A stretch of 64,000 nucleotides of DNA. It comes from Actinobaculum suis (lineage in GTDB: Bacteria > Actinomycetota > Actinomycetes > Actinomycetales > Actinomycetaceae). The notes beneath the pieces are model-generated. The model saw nothing but the letters and a program-made list of their open reading frames with translations. It made no database searches and was not told where the DNA came from. Numbering within the stretch: the stretch's first letter is position 1; each line of letters starts with the position of its first letter. The stretch covers positions 62,001 through 126,000 of the forward strand of contig NZ_FNAU01000004.1 in assembly GCF_900102025.1 (NCBI RefSeq), given 5' to 3'. Positions 33,931 through 43,252 of this stretch are shown one piece after another. Both the position numbers and the translations under genes were made by a program.

Positions 33931-35067
33931 TTGGGACGTCACGGCGGGGAAAACTCCAGTATTTCCGAACGGGTGGCTCGGTCGATGGCCGATGCTCCGA
34001 AGCCTGGCACGCGGCGTGCGCTGATTCTGGCCGAACGGGAAGCGCAGGAAGCGGCAGCTATCGCGGCTACGCAGATTGCGAAAAACACCTCCACTTTCGC
34101 GCGGGTAGGAACCACGGCTACCAATGTTCCCAGCTCGCTCCTGGCGCGCTCTACCGCAGCATTGGCTTCCGTCTTGATTGCGGCCCCTACCGTGGCTTTC
34201 GCCGCCGGTACCATGGGTAATACCGCGCAGGCGGCTACCGATAATCAGCCTGATCCGGCCCAAAAAGCCCATCTTTTGGCCGCAAATAACGCTGCCAAAA
34301 CTGTTACTTTCGTGTTTGATGGCACCTCTAAGACCATCACCACTACGGCCCCTACTTTGCATGATGCCTTGCAGGAAGCGGGTATCCAGGTAGATGGGGA
34401 CGACGTCGTCTCGCAGGAACTGGCGGCGCCCGTTACCGATGGTTCCACCGTGAATATCACCCGCGTGGAATACAAGATGGTGACAGAAGAAGTAGTGGAC
34501 GCCCACGAAACCAGCGAGGTAGAAGACGCAGCCTTGCCGCAAGGCGAACGGGATGTGGAAACCGCCGGGCAGGATGGCGTTTCTGCTAACACCTACCAAA
34601 TTCGGGTGGAAAACGGGAAGGAAGTTTCCCGTACCTTGCATTTCACCGCGCAAAAGCAACAGCGCGTGGACGAAGTGGTGAAGGTAGGCACGGCCGCGCC
34701 GAGTGCCCGCGAGAATACGGGTGGCAACGGTGGGGGTGCACCGAGCGGGGCAGTAGCCGTACCGGCCGGTTCGGCCCAAGAAATTGCTGCCGGCATGCTT
34801 TCTTCCTACGGCTGGGGTGGAGACCAGTTCTCCTGCCTCGTTACTTTATGGAACCGGGAATCTGGGTGGAACCACCTGGCGCAAAATCCTTCTTCGAGCG
34901 CGTATGGGATTCCGCAGGCACTACCAGGATCGAAGATGGCTTCTGCGGGAGCGGATTGGCGTACCAACCCGGCCACGCAAATCAAGTGGGGCCTGGGCTA
35001 TATTCAGGGCCGTTACGGCACCCCGTGCGGCGCCCTAGCGCACTCCAATTCCGTGGGTTGGTACTAG
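33931..35067 (+). CDS. RpfB-like cell-wall protein with DUF348/G5-type region and C-terminal lytic-transglycosylase-like domain
   Basis: It begins at TTG 33931, preceded by GAGAAGGGG; ATG 33985 is an alternative. Residues 1-65 are charged, a single membrane segment follows (AALASVLIAAPTVAFAAG), then a DUF348-like module (KTVTFVFDGTSKTITTTAPTLHDAL), a G5-like module (about 175-250), a Gly-rich linker, and a roughly 90-residue domain with WNRESGWNHLAQNPSSSAYG carrying the likely catalytic Glu. The locus matches rpfB of mycobacteria, but the C-terminal domain resembles the SLT-like/aggregation-promoting-factor type rather than the classical Rpf domain (CESGGNW). It probably cleaves peptidoglycan during growth or resuscitation. 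Confidence 0.85.
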   Translation: MGRHGGENSSISERVARSMADAPKPGTRRALILAEREAQEAAAIAATQIAKNTSTFARVGTTATNVPSSLLARSTAALASVLIAAPTVAFAAGTMGNTAQAATDNQPDPAQKAHLLAANNAAKTVTFVFDGTSKTITTTAPTLHDALQEAGIQVDGDDVVSQELAAPVTDGSTVNITRVEYKMVTEEVVDAHETSEVEDAALPQGERDVETAGQDGVSANTYQIRVENGKEVSRTLHFTAQKQQRVDEVVKVGTAAPSARENTGGNGGGAPSGAVAVPAGSAQEIAAGMLSSYGWGGDQFSCLVTLWNRESGWNHLAQNPSSSAYGIPQALPGSKMASAGADWRTNPATQIKWGLGYIQGRYGTPCGALAHSNSVGWY

Positions 35068-35175
35068 AAACTAGCCGTTCAAAACCGGTTATAAAACTCG
35101 CTCTGAAAACTCGACGCGGAAAACTTAGTGCTGGATTGCAGTGGCAGGCCAGTGAGTGTTCTAGACTCGAGGGCG

Positions 35176-36267
35176 ATGACTGATATCCAAGCTAAGAACG
35201 GGCAGTTGCCCGAACTCGATCTGTTAACGGCACGGGACGTGCGCGGCCTGGCACAAGTGCTCGGCTTGCGGCCCACGAAAAGCCGCGGCCAAAACTTTGT
35301 GATCGATCCGGGAACCGTCCGGAAAATCGCGCGGGAAGCCGAAGTACAAGCGGGCGAGTTTATTCTTGAAGTAGGCCCGGGCCTCGGCTCCCTTACCTTG
35401 GCGTTACTGGAACGCGGCGCCCAGGTAGCCGCCGTCGAAATTGACGAAAAACTGGCCGGCGCACTGCCGCAAACCCTCACGGTACACGGGGCCGCTCCCG
35501 ATAATTTCGCGGTCACCAAAGGCGATGCACTACATTTGGCCGGCCCGCAGTCTCTCACGCTTCCCGCGGCCTGCGCGCGGGCCGGGCGGCACGAACCGGA
35601 AAAGCTCGTGGCAAATCTGCCCTATAACGTGGCAGTGCCAGTACTATTGCAGATTTTGGAACGGTTCCCCACGATTCACACCGCCGTGGTGATGGTGCAA
35701 TTAGAAGTGGCAGAACGGTTGGCAGCTACGCCCGGTTCGAAAGTTTATGGTGCTCCTTCGGCGAAAGCGGCTTGGTATGCGCGGGTGCGGCGCGGGTCGA
35801 AAATCTCGCGGAGCGTGTTTTGGCCGGTACCGCGCGTAGATTCTGCCCTCGTAATCGCGGAGCGGCGCCAGCCCGGAGAACTGCAGCACCAGCTTGGTGC
35901 GGCGGAGCGTCCCGGTGCGGCGGAACATTCCGGTGCGGCGGAGTCTCCCGGTGTGGCAGAGCAACCCGGTGCGGCGGAGCGTCCTGGTGCGGCAGAGCGC
36001 CAGCTTGGAGAAACTTTGGCTGGGGAGGAAAACCTGGAGAACGCAAAACTGCGGGAAGCAACTTTTGCGGTAATCGATGCGGCCTTCGCACAGCGGCGGA
36101 AAACCTTGCGCGCGGCACTCGCAACCTGGGCGGGTAGCCGCGAAAAGGCAGAAGAAATTTTAGTGGCGGCCGGTATTGATCCGGGTGCGCGGGGCGAAAC
36201 TCTTAGCATCACCGATTTCTTGCGCATCGCCCGCACCGCCGGTATCGCCCGTACCGCCGGCAAATAA
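35176..36267 (+). CDS. ksgA: 16S rRNA dimethyladenosine transferase with an inserted repeat tract
   Basis: RsmA/KsgA dimethylates two adjacent adenines near the 3' end of 16S rRNA. Visible motifs are QNFVIDPG, motif I LEVGPGLGSLTLAL, AVEID, and catalytic NLPYNVAVPVL. Between the catalytic and C-terminal domains (about residues 238-280) is a tract of 8-residue GAAERP-type repeats encoded by tandem DNA units, making this protein longer than usual (364 versus about 270-290). ATG 35176, with GAGGG close by, is preferred over a start at 35128. In mycobacteria ispE follows; here an ABC-F gene does. Confidence 0.92.
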   Translation: MTDIQAKNGQLPELDLLTARDVRGLAQVLGLRPTKSRGQNFVIDPGTVRKIAREAEVQAGEFILEVGPGLGSLTLALLERGAQVAAVEIDEKLAGALPQTLTVHGAAPDNFAVTKGDALHLAGPQSLTLPAACARAGRHEPEKLVANLPYNVAVPVLLQILERFPTIHTAVVMVQLEVAERLAATPGSKVYGAPSAKAAWYARVRRGSKISRSVFWPVPRVDSALVIAERRQPGELQHQLGAAERPGAAEHSGAAESPGVAEQPGAAERPGAAERQLGETLAGEENLENAKLREATFAVIDAAFAQRRKTLRAALATWAGSREKAEEILVAAGIDPGARGETLSITDFLRIARTAGIARTAGK

Positions 36268-36280
36268 AGGAGTTTTATAG

Positions 36281-38116
36281 ATGGCAACGCCACTGATTAC
36301 CGCGCATGAACTACGCCTTGAATACGCTACGAAAACTGTCTTTGATTCTTTGACGATCGGCGTGGCCGAGGGGGACCGCATCGGAATTGTGGGCCGTAAT
36401 GGGGACGGCAAATCCAGTTTGTTAGGAATGCTCGCCGGCACCGTGAAATATCAGGCGGGCCGGGTTACCCGGCGCACCGGCCTAAAAATTGGCCTGCTCG
36501 CACAAGGCGATAACCTAGACCCAGAGAACAGTGCCGGGCAGGCGGTGGTAGGAGGCCGTGCGGAACATGAGTGGGCCGGCAACCCGAAAATTCGCGATAT
36601 TATAACCGGGCTCATGGCTGATATTCCGTGGGATGCGAAGGTTGGTGAGCTTTCCGGTGGGCAACGCCGCCGGGTAGCTTTAGCCGCCGTGCTTATCGGA
36701 GATTGGGATGTTATCGCCCTAGACGAACCTACGAACCATTTGGATTTGGAAGGTATCACCTGGTTGGCCGGGCATTTGCGCCGCCGCTGGCCGCAAAACC
36801 AAGGCGCTTTACTCGTGGTCACGCACGACCGTTGGTTCCTGGACGAAGTATGTACCCAAACCTGGGAGGTCCACGATTCTATCGTTGAACCCTTCGAAGG
36901 CGGGTATGCCGCCTACGTATTACAAAGGGTGGAACGGGACCGCATGCGTGCAGTGGCAGAACAAAAACGGCAAAACCTCATGCGGAAAGAACTTGCCTGG
37001 TTGCGGCGCGGTGCTCCGGCACGCACCTCGAAACCAAAGTTCCGGATCGAAGCTGCCAATGAGCTGATTGCGGACGTGCCGCCGCTACGCGATTCGGTGC
37101 AGTTGCAGCATGTGGCCATGGCCCGCTTGGGCAAACAAGTAGTGGATCTGGAAAATGTGTCCGTGAGTTTCGGGGCACAGGAAGTGCTTCGCAATATTAC
37201 CTGGAAAATCGGGCCGGGTGATCGCCTGGGTATTCTCGGTGCTAACGGGGCCGGCAAGTCCACCCTCTTAGCGCTTATTGCCGGGGAGCTGGAACCTACC
37301 AGTGGGCAGGTAAAACGCGGAAAAACGGTGAAACTGGGTGTGCTTGACCAGCGCTTTTCGCAGCTGCAAGAAATTGGTGGGTACCGCGTGCGGGAGGTAC
37401 TTGCCCGCCATAAAACGAGTTTCCAAATTGATGGGAAAGAGTATTCGCCTGCCCAGCTTTTGGAGCGGCTCGGTTTTCGGCGCGAAGCGCTTTCCCAGCG
37501 GGTAGCTGAGCTTTCCGGCGGGCAAAAACGGCGGTTGCAGATTCTTATGCTACTGCTGGCGGAGCCCAACGTGATCGCGCTTGACGAGCCCACCAATGAC
37601 GTAGATTCCGATACGTTGGCCGCTTTGGAGGAGATGCTCGATTCCTGGCCGGGCACCCTTATCGTCGTCTCCCATGATCGCTACCTGCTAGAACGCGTTA
37701 CCGACCAGCAATATGCGATACTCGCGGGCACGTTGCGGCACCTACCCGGCGGGGTGGAAGAGTACGTGCGTTTGCAGGCGCAAAGCGAGAAACGTTTGCC
37801 GGCGGTTTTCGCCGCGAAAACCGGAACGACGCCGGACGGTACTGCCCCGAGCGTGCCCGGCTCGGAAACCGGGCCTGCTACCGAACCGCAACTAACCGGG
37901 GCACAAAGGCACGCCCTGGCAAAAGAAGTAGCAGCGATTGAACGTAAGCTAAATAAAACCAACCAGCAGATTGGCCGCATCGAAGAAAAGATGCTCGCCC
38001 ATGACCAAAGCGACTACCAAGGCCTAGCCGAACTCACCCAGAACATGAAGGAACTCGAAGCCGAAGCCACACAATTGGAAGAACAATGGTTGGAGGCTGC
38101 CGGGAAACTAGAGTAG
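36281..38116 (+). CDS. ABC-F family ATPase (Uup-like)
   Basis: A soluble protein with two ATPase domains and no membrane segments. Domain 1 has GRNGDGKSS, LSGGQRRRVALA and ALDEPTNHLD; domain 2 has GANGAGKST, LSGGQKRRLQ and ALDEPTNDVD. A basic linker joins them and the end is a coiled coil (about 545-611, rich in Glu, Lys and Gln), as in Uup. ABC-F proteins act on the ribosome or on DNA recombination intermediates. The ATG has AAAGGAG and lies 13 bp after ksgA, so the two are probably cotranscribed. Confidence 0.9.
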   Translation: MATPLITAHELRLEYATKTVFDSLTIGVAEGDRIGIVGRNGDGKSSLLGMLAGTVKYQAGRVTRRTGLKIGLLAQGDNLDPENSAGQAVVGGRAEHEWAGNPKIRDIITGLMADIPWDAKVGELSGGQRRRVALAAVLIGDWDVIALDEPTNHLDLEGITWLAGHLRRRWPQNQGALLVVTHDRWFLDEVCTQTWEVHDSIVEPFEGGYAAYVLQRVERDRMRAVAEQKRQNLMRKELAWLRRGAPARTSKPKFRIEAANELIADVPPLRDSVQLQHVAMARLGKQVVDLENVSVSFGAQEVLRNITWKIGPGDRLGILGANGAGKSTLLALIAGELEPTSGQVKRGKTVKLGVLDQRFSQLQEIGGYRVREVLARHKTSFQIDGKEYSPAQLLERLGFRREALSQRVAELSGGQKRRLQILMLLLAEPNVIALDEPTNDVDSDTLAALEEMLDSWPGTLIVVSHDRYLLERVTDQQYAILAGTLRHLPGGVEEYVRLQAQSEKRLPAVFAAKTGTTPDGTAPSVPGSETGPATEPQLTGAQRHALAKEVAAIERKLNKTNQQIGRIEEKMLAHDQSDYQGLAELTQNMKELEAEATQLEEQWLEAAGKLE

Positions 38117-38241
38117 CGAGCGAGGAACTGTAGCCCTGAACTTCGGCAGTTCTAGAAGCACGGGGACATATTTCCGGCGCGGAGAACCCGCAGGCGGAGA
38201 ACCCGGCGGCGAGGAACCCGGATACCCCAGGCGCGAGGAAG

Positions 38242-38991
38242 TTAATTGAAGAGGTATCTATCTGGTGAAAATTGCCTACACGTGCGGGATAAGGATTCTC
38301 CTTCTTCTGTTTCGGTGCTTACCAAATTTTGGTTCTTCTGGTTTTCCGGCCATTCGAAAATCGGGTGCCAAAGCGCTCCCTCGCTGAGGGCGTTTTCCAC
38401 ATAGCTTTTTTCGCTGGGTATGGCGCTGTGGTCTACTACTACGCCGAAGGATTCCACGCAGGGGATGTAAAAACCGGTGAGGTATTCGTACTGGATGCGC
38501 CACTGCTCTTCACCCCATTTTTGCGTGTATTTCGCTGCAATCGGGTATTGTGCAACACAGTTAGCTTCAGCTTTGGCCTCGGCCGATCGTTGCTCTTCCG
38601 GCGCTTCCGTGGTGAGCAACCCGCCTTCATTTTTGGCGGGAAATCCGGCTTCAGTGAGGCACGTGACCATAACGTCAGTCCACTCTTCTGAGCTGACTTC
38701 ACGGATGACCGGTGGAAGCTCGCTTTCAGTCATTGCCGGTAGCGGTGGGTTTGCTGTGGATAGCGCCTGATTGACTTGGTCGAGGCGTGATTGTTTGGCG
38801 AATTCTGCGCTTACCGGGCGCGGTGCGGGAGTGAAGCTCGGTTTCCAGGTGTTGATATCACGCGGTGAAAAACTCGATGTGGTGCTGGGGCTCGAATCCG
38901 GTGGAGAGCTTTGAGCATCGCAGGCGGAGAGCGCCAAGGTGCACCCCACCATAGCGAGTATTGCGGCGCGAAGTACCCGTTGCTGCGTCAT
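38242..38991 (-). CDS. Secreted lipoprotein of unknown function
   Basis: The signal peptide ends in lipobox LSAC (Cys about residue 24), followed by a Ser/Pro-rich linker. The mature domain has spaced Cys residues (VTCLTEAG, ANCVAQY, IPCVESFG, SRTCRQF), which suggests disulfides outside the cell. I recognise no family. It is divergent from the export module that starts at 39151 and could be functionally linked to it. The ATG has a GAGGTC ribosome-binding site. Downstream are GGAGAACCCG-type repeats (about 38170-38225) without regular stops. Confidence 0.75.
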   Translation of the reverse strand: MTQQRVLRAAILAMVGCTLALSACDAQSSPPDSSPSTTSSFSPRDINTWKPSFTPAPRPVSAEFAKQSRLDQVNQALSTANPPLPAMTESELPPVIREVSSEEWTDVMVTCLTEAGFPAKNEGGLLTTEAPEEQRSAEAKAEANCVAQYPIAAKYTQKWGEEQWRIQYEYLTGFYIPCVESFGVVVDHSAIPSEKSYVENALSEGALWHPIFEWPENQKNQNLVSTETEEGESLSRTCRQFSPDRYLFN

Positions 38992-39150
38992 CTTGACCTC
39001 CGTATAAGGCGATGGAACCCTCTTTCGAACCGCGTTGATCGAAATAGTGAGATTAATGTAACCTGATAGTGTGCGTTCGTCAAGGTCTTCTTTTGACTAA
39101 GTATTGGTTTCGCAACGCATTAATGATGACGCTCAGAGTGGAGGTCGGAT

Positions 39151-40194
39151 ATGAAGCGAAAAATCGCTGGGATTCTTATTATCCTGGTGCTCGTTGCGGG
39201 TGGAGCTTACTGGGCCGGAGCTACTCTGAGTCGCAAAACGTTCACACCAGAACCATCTTCTACTCCCGCTTTGGTAAAGGTTTCCGAACAAACCGTGGGG
39301 CGGACGCTAGATTTGGCTGCGAGTATAGAAAGCCAGCTGGCGCCGGTGGCAGCAAACCAACTGGCGGGAGTAATTACTTGGGTCTCAGATGCCCGAGAAT
39401 TTGGGCAAGGCGATCCGGTGTACGCGGTAGCCGGGGTGCCCGTCCGGGTAGTCAGCGGAGATACTCCTTTTTACCGCGAGCTAGCTCCCGGAACCCGCGG
39501 CTCTGACGTTCATCAGCTCACCCAGTTGCTGACCGATCTGGGATATCTGCGCCGGGCTGATAGCGAATTTGGTCCCGTCACCGAAAAAGCAGTGAAGGCC
39601 TGGCAAAAATCACAGGGGAGAGAAGAAACTGGCACGATACAACTGGGTGAACTCGTAGCCATTCCAAGTATTCCTACCACCCTGGTTCTTGATCGCAAGA
39701 TCGCTAAACCCGGCCTAGATCTCCAGGGTGGAGAGAATATTATCTCCGCTACTACCGGTGATCCGAATGTATATCTCATGGTCAGCGAACAGCAAAGAAA
39801 TCTAATCCCCGCCGGAGCTGCTGTTACTTTGCAAAATGGAGAGCAAAAGTGGCGTGTAGCAATATCAGATATGAACCAGCGGACGGAGGATGGCTTCTAT
39901 AAAATCTCCCTAAAAGGCGAAGACGGCGGGCCTGCTTGCGGAGCCGAATGCGAAGGCCTTGGCGGTGGTGAAGGAGTATCTTTGCCAGCTGCGGTAGAAG
40001 TAATCCCGGCCGTAACCGGCCCCGCCGTGCCGCGCGCCGCAATTATGACCAACGCTAAAGGTGAATCTTATGTGGTGGATGAAGCTGGAAATCACATAGC
40101 GATCACGATGAAAGGGGCGGCGGAAGGCATCGCCGTCGTAGAAGGGGTGGAACCTGGTACCACTATCCGCGTGTTCGGGGAGGCTGGCGCATGA
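39151..40194 (+). CDS. MacA/HlyD-like periplasmic adaptor with peptidoglycan-binding domain
   Basis: An N-terminal membrane anchor (IAGILIILVLVAGGAYWAG) is followed by a lipoyl/barrel-hybrid-like region split by a PG_binding_1 module (GTRGSDVHQLTQLLTDLGY and FGPVTEKAVKAWQKSQG, about 112-155). The C-terminal part has VPRAAIMTNAKGESYVV, typical of efflux adaptors in Gram-positive MacAB-like systems. It probably links an ABC exporter to the cell wall. ATG 39151 has GGAGGT. Its stop overlaps the next gene by 4 bp. Confidence 0.8.
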   Translation: MKRKIAGILIILVLVAGGAYWAGATLSRKTFTPEPSSTPALVKVSEQTVGRTLDLAASIESQLAPVAANQLAGVITWVSDAREFGQGDPVYAVAGVPVRVVSGDTPFYRELAPGTRGSDVHQLTQLLTDLGYLRRADSEFGPVTEKAVKAWQKSQGREETGTIQLGELVAIPSIPTTLVLDRKIAKPGLDLQGGENIISATTGDPNVYLMVSEQQRNLIPAGAAVTLQNGEQKWRVAISDMNQRTEDGFYKISLKGEDGGPACGAECEGLGGGEGVSLPAAVEVIPAVTGPAVPRAAIMTNAKGESYVVDEAGNHIAITMKGAAEGIAVVEGVEPGTTIRVFGEAGA

Positions 40195-40868
40195 GTGAGC
40201 CCCTGAGCATGGCCTGCCAAGGCTTAAGATTTCGCTACGAAAAACACTCTCCGGAATTATTTGGTGGACTCAACCAACGTTTTGCGACCGGTACGATGAC
40301 GGCGCTAACCGGTGCTTCCGGGGCTGGTAAATCTACCTTGCTGTATTTGCTAGGTCTTATGCTTACACCGATAGCCGGTGCTATTACATATCGCGGCCGA
40401 GAACTTAGTTCCTTACCGGATTCAAGCCGTTCAGAATTTCGGGCGAAACATATCGGTTTCGTTTTTCAAGATTCGGAGCTAGACGCCTTTCGCACCATCC
40501 TCGATTCAGTGCTCGAACCTGGCCTTTATGCGGGCCAAACCCGCAAAAACTTAGAAGGAAAAGCGCTCGAGCTGCTCGAAAAAGTCGGTTTGGCGCAGAT
40601 CGCCGGGCAGCGGCCCACCCAGATTTCTGGAGGCCAAGGGCAAAGAGTTGCGGTATGCCGGGCCTTGGTGAACAATCCGGAGATTATTTTGGCAGATGAA
40701 CCCACCGGGAACCTTGATCGGGATAATTCCAGTACCGTGCTCGACCTTTTGCGGGCAGCCAGCGAAGAGGGACGGATAGTTATTATTGCTACCCACGATC
40801 CGTTTGTAATGGCAAATTGCTCAGCAGTTCTCAATATTACGGAGGCGGTGGAAAATGCGGTGGCGTGA
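40191..40868 (+). CDS. ABC exporter ATPase, MacB/LolD type
   Basis: A 225-residue stand-alone ATPase: Walker A TGASGAGKST, Q-loop VFQDSELDAF, signature ISGGQGQRVAVCRAL, Walker B IILADEPTGNLD (the hallmark of the MacB/LolD/FtsE group) and H-loop IATHDP. It overlaps the adaptor gene (ATGA) and overlaps the permease start by 14 bp. It would drive mechanotransmission through the FtsX-like permease to move a lipoprotein, peptide or drug. Confidence 0.88.
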   Translation: MSEPLSMACQGLRFRYEKHSPELFGGLNQRFATGTMTALTGASGAGKSTLLYLLGLMLTPIAGAITYRGRELSSLPDSSRSEFRAKHIGFVFQDSELDAFRTILDSVLEPGLYAGQTRKNLEGKALELLEKVGLAQIAGQRPTQISGGQGQRVAVCRALVNNPEIILADEPTGNLDRDNSSTVLDLLRAASEEGRIVIIATHDPFVMANCSAVLNITEAVENAVA

Positions 40869-41929
40869 ACTAATCCGGGAAGCGTGGAAAGACGCGCAAA
40901 CCCAAAAAAATCCCCTCCCTCTTGCTTTTATTGGTTACCCTCGGTGCTTGCCTGGCAGCATTGTTGACGGCCGGGCAACAGGAAGCACAAAAAACCGTAC
41001 TGGCGCAAAAACTGCAGGATCCCGCCTCACGGATGCTCGTAATCCGCGAAAAGAAAGGCCTGATCACGCCGGAGGTTTTAGCATTAGCCCAAGCAACGCG
41101 CGGCGTAGAAATAGCCGTCGGGGTAGTAAAAGTAGACGATGTTGAGCCAACGGTTCCCGGTCTGCGAGTTCCTGCTTGGACGGTCTCAAATGTGGAAGCA
41201 ATCTATGCGTCAAGTCTCGGCCGCGCCCCGGAAACAGGGGAGGCCTTAATCCAAACCGGGGAAGCTGCAGAATACGGTTGGGAGGTTCCCGCCGGCGTCT
41301 TTACCGATCGCGACGGCCAAGAATTTCCCGTGGTAGGTGAGGGTGCTCCTCGCCCGGGATTTGCTTCCTTCGCGAACGGGGTGCTTATTCAGGCAGATCC
41401 GCACCCGGCGGCGTATCAAAGCTTGCATGTGCTCGCGAGTTCTTTGGAGGTGCTGCCAGATGTGCAGACAGCCTTGCTTTCCTATATTTCGGCGCAGGGC
41501 GGAGCCGAAATTTCGGTGGAGAATGCGGGCATGCAAATAGTAAGTGAGTTGACCGGTGGGGAATATGCCCGGTACGGGCAGTCGATTCTATTGACGGTTC
41601 TGGTGGCGGGCGGATTCCTCACCGCCGTCGTTACTCTCACCTACGTATTACTGTATCGGCGGATTTTGGGCCGGCGCCGCGCCCTCGGAATTACTCGTTT
41701 TGATCTCGCTTTACTCACCCTGCTACGAGTTGCGATCCCAATCAGTATCGGGGCCGCGATAGGCGCGCTGGTGGCATACACCTACGCGGCTACCCGATTG
41801 GCCACGATTCCGCTCGATTACACCGTGGCGAGCGCGCTCATCTTGGTGATTATCTCGGTGCTGGCCGCGATCGCACCAATTGCATGGGCCGTAAACCGCG
41901 ACCCGGCACGAATCATGCGAACGCCCTAG
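40855..41929 (+). pseudogene. FtsX/MacB-like ABC permease interrupted by a +1 frameshift in an A7 run
   Basis: The natural start is ATG 40855 (MRWRELIREAWKDAQTQK), but that frame becomes nonsense after 40910. The body of the protein continues in another frame (from about 40907: KIPSLLLLVTLGACLAALLT...) to the stop at 41929. A run of seven A (40904-40910) lies exactly at the switch, and removing one A restores a continuous 357-residue permease with membrane segments near the N-terminus and three at the C-terminus. It may be a mutation, a phase-variable tract, transcriptional slippage or a sequencing error. An internal TTG at 40922 would give a shortened protein lacking its cytoplasmic N-terminus. 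Confidence 0.75.
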
Positions 41930-41982
41930 AAACGCCTCCCTTAGGAGCTTTCTTCCGAGCTCCCCTCCCCGGAACGCTGCGG

Positions 41983-42073
41983 CTACGCCGCGTTTCCTTT
42001 CGGCTACGCCGCTTCCGTCCGGCTTACGCCGCCTGGTTTCCCTCCGGCTTACGCCCCTGGTTTCTCCGGCTTA
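41983..42073 (-). repeat. Degenerate 20-25 bp repeats with five stop codons after the NatB-like gene
   Basis: Minus-strand stops at 42071-42073 (TAA, gene stop), 42049-42051 (TAA), 42024-42026 (TAA), 42004-42006 (TAG) and 41983-41985 (TAG) lie in repeated GGCGTARSCGGA-like blocks that copy the gene end. The spacing is 22, 25, 20 and 21 bp. The array also separates this gene from the convergent permease gene. Confidence 0.8.
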
Positions 42074-43252
42074 CGCCGCCTTGCGGAAGATCTGGGAGAG
42101 CTTCACGCGTTCTCCGATGCGCAAGATAGAGCGTTCGTAGATAACGGCGCCCAAGCGGCTGAGCAGAATCACGGCCAGCCCCGCCAGCGTATAGGCAATA
42201 AGCTGTTCCGACCAGCCGGATTGATTAGCACCGAACCGGATTGGCATGAAGTACTGCGAAAAGCCGGGCACGAAGGAAAGCACTTTATACCAGGTGGCAT
42301 CAATGGATGATTGCAGGCCGAAAACAGCCGCGTAGAAGGGAATTAAAGCGGCGAAAATCAGGGCGGAAAGCGGGCCGGAAAGGTCTTCTTGCCGTGAAAC
42401 CATGGACGCAATCCCGCCGGCAAATGCCGCCATGATGAAGTATCCGAAAACTACCCAAATGAGAATATTGAGCAGAATCGGCCAGATCCCAACTTCAGTG
42501 ATTAGGCCTAAACTTGGCATAATTCCGGAAATATAAACCGCGGCCAGCGCGCCCACAATATAGGTCAGGTTAGTCACCAAAACGGCTCCGCCCACGCCGA
42601 GGACTTTTCCTAGCAACAAGGTAGAGGGTTTGACGGTAGTTAAAATAATTTCCACCACGCGGCTCGATTTTTCTTCTACCACACGTACCGGAATGCCATT
42701 CACTCCGCTCATGGTTACGAAGAGAATAATTGATGCGCCTATAACTCCTGCCGCCACGCCGAAAAAGTTTGTGTCCGCAAAAGCGGCTTTTTCGGTCAAA
42801 TCGGTACTGCTCAGGCTTTCCGCGGCGAGCAGTTTGCTTTGTATGTCCGGAGAAATATTGCTTTGCCGGAGCAAGCTGCCCACGGTTGCCGCTTTCGTTA
42901 TTTCAACATACTGACTGCTCGGCGCACCGCGGCTGTTGGTATACACATGAGGCACTTCCGCAGTGCCGCCGATCACCGCATCGGGAGCGTCCTCCCGCGC
43001 GAACACTTCTTCCGGGGTGGCCTCTCCCACGTTTTCCACTTCCACGCCTTGTTCGCGCAGGAGAGGTTCTAGCGGCGCGGTTTGCGTGGTTACGGCGAAT
43101 TTCGTGACTTCCGGTGTATCGGCGTCGTTGAGGAGGAAGCGCCCTACCACCCCTGCGCCGAGGAAAATCGCCACCACTACGGCGATGCTAATTATGTTCG
43201 CCCGCGAAAATAAGAGGGTTCGAAATTCGCGATCGATAATAACGCGGAGCAT
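42071..43252 (-). CDS. ABC-2 type permease, NatB-like exporter subunit
   Basis: A 393-residue protein with one N-terminal membrane helix (IISIAVVVAIFLGAGVVG), a large extracytoplasmic domain (about 45-190), then five to six helices including GVNGIPVRVVEEKSSRVVEIILTT, a segment typical of the NatB/ABC-2 family. With the ATPase encoded just upstream (TAATG overlap) it forms an exporter, for which Na+ efflux or drug export is known in the family. The substrate is not determined. Confidence 0.87.
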   Translation of the reverse strand: MLRVIIDREFRTLLFSRANIISIAVVVAIFLGAGVVGRFLLNDADTPEVTKFAVTTQTAPLEPLLREQGVEVENVGEATPEEVFAREDAPDAVIGGTAEVPHVYTNSRGAPSSQYVEITKAATVGSLLRQSNISPDIQSKLLAAESLSSTDLTEKAAFADTNFFGVAAGVIGASIILFVTMSGVNGIPVRVVEEKSSRVVEIILTTVKPSTLLLGKVLGVGGAVLVTNLTYIVGALAAVYISGIMPSLGLITEVGIWPILLNILIWVVFGYFIMAAFAGGIASMVSRQEDLSGPLSALIFAALIPFYAAVFGLQSSIDATWYKVLSFVPGFSQYFMPIRFGANQSGWSEQLIAYTLAGLAVILLSRLGAVIYERSILRIGERVKLSQIFRKAA

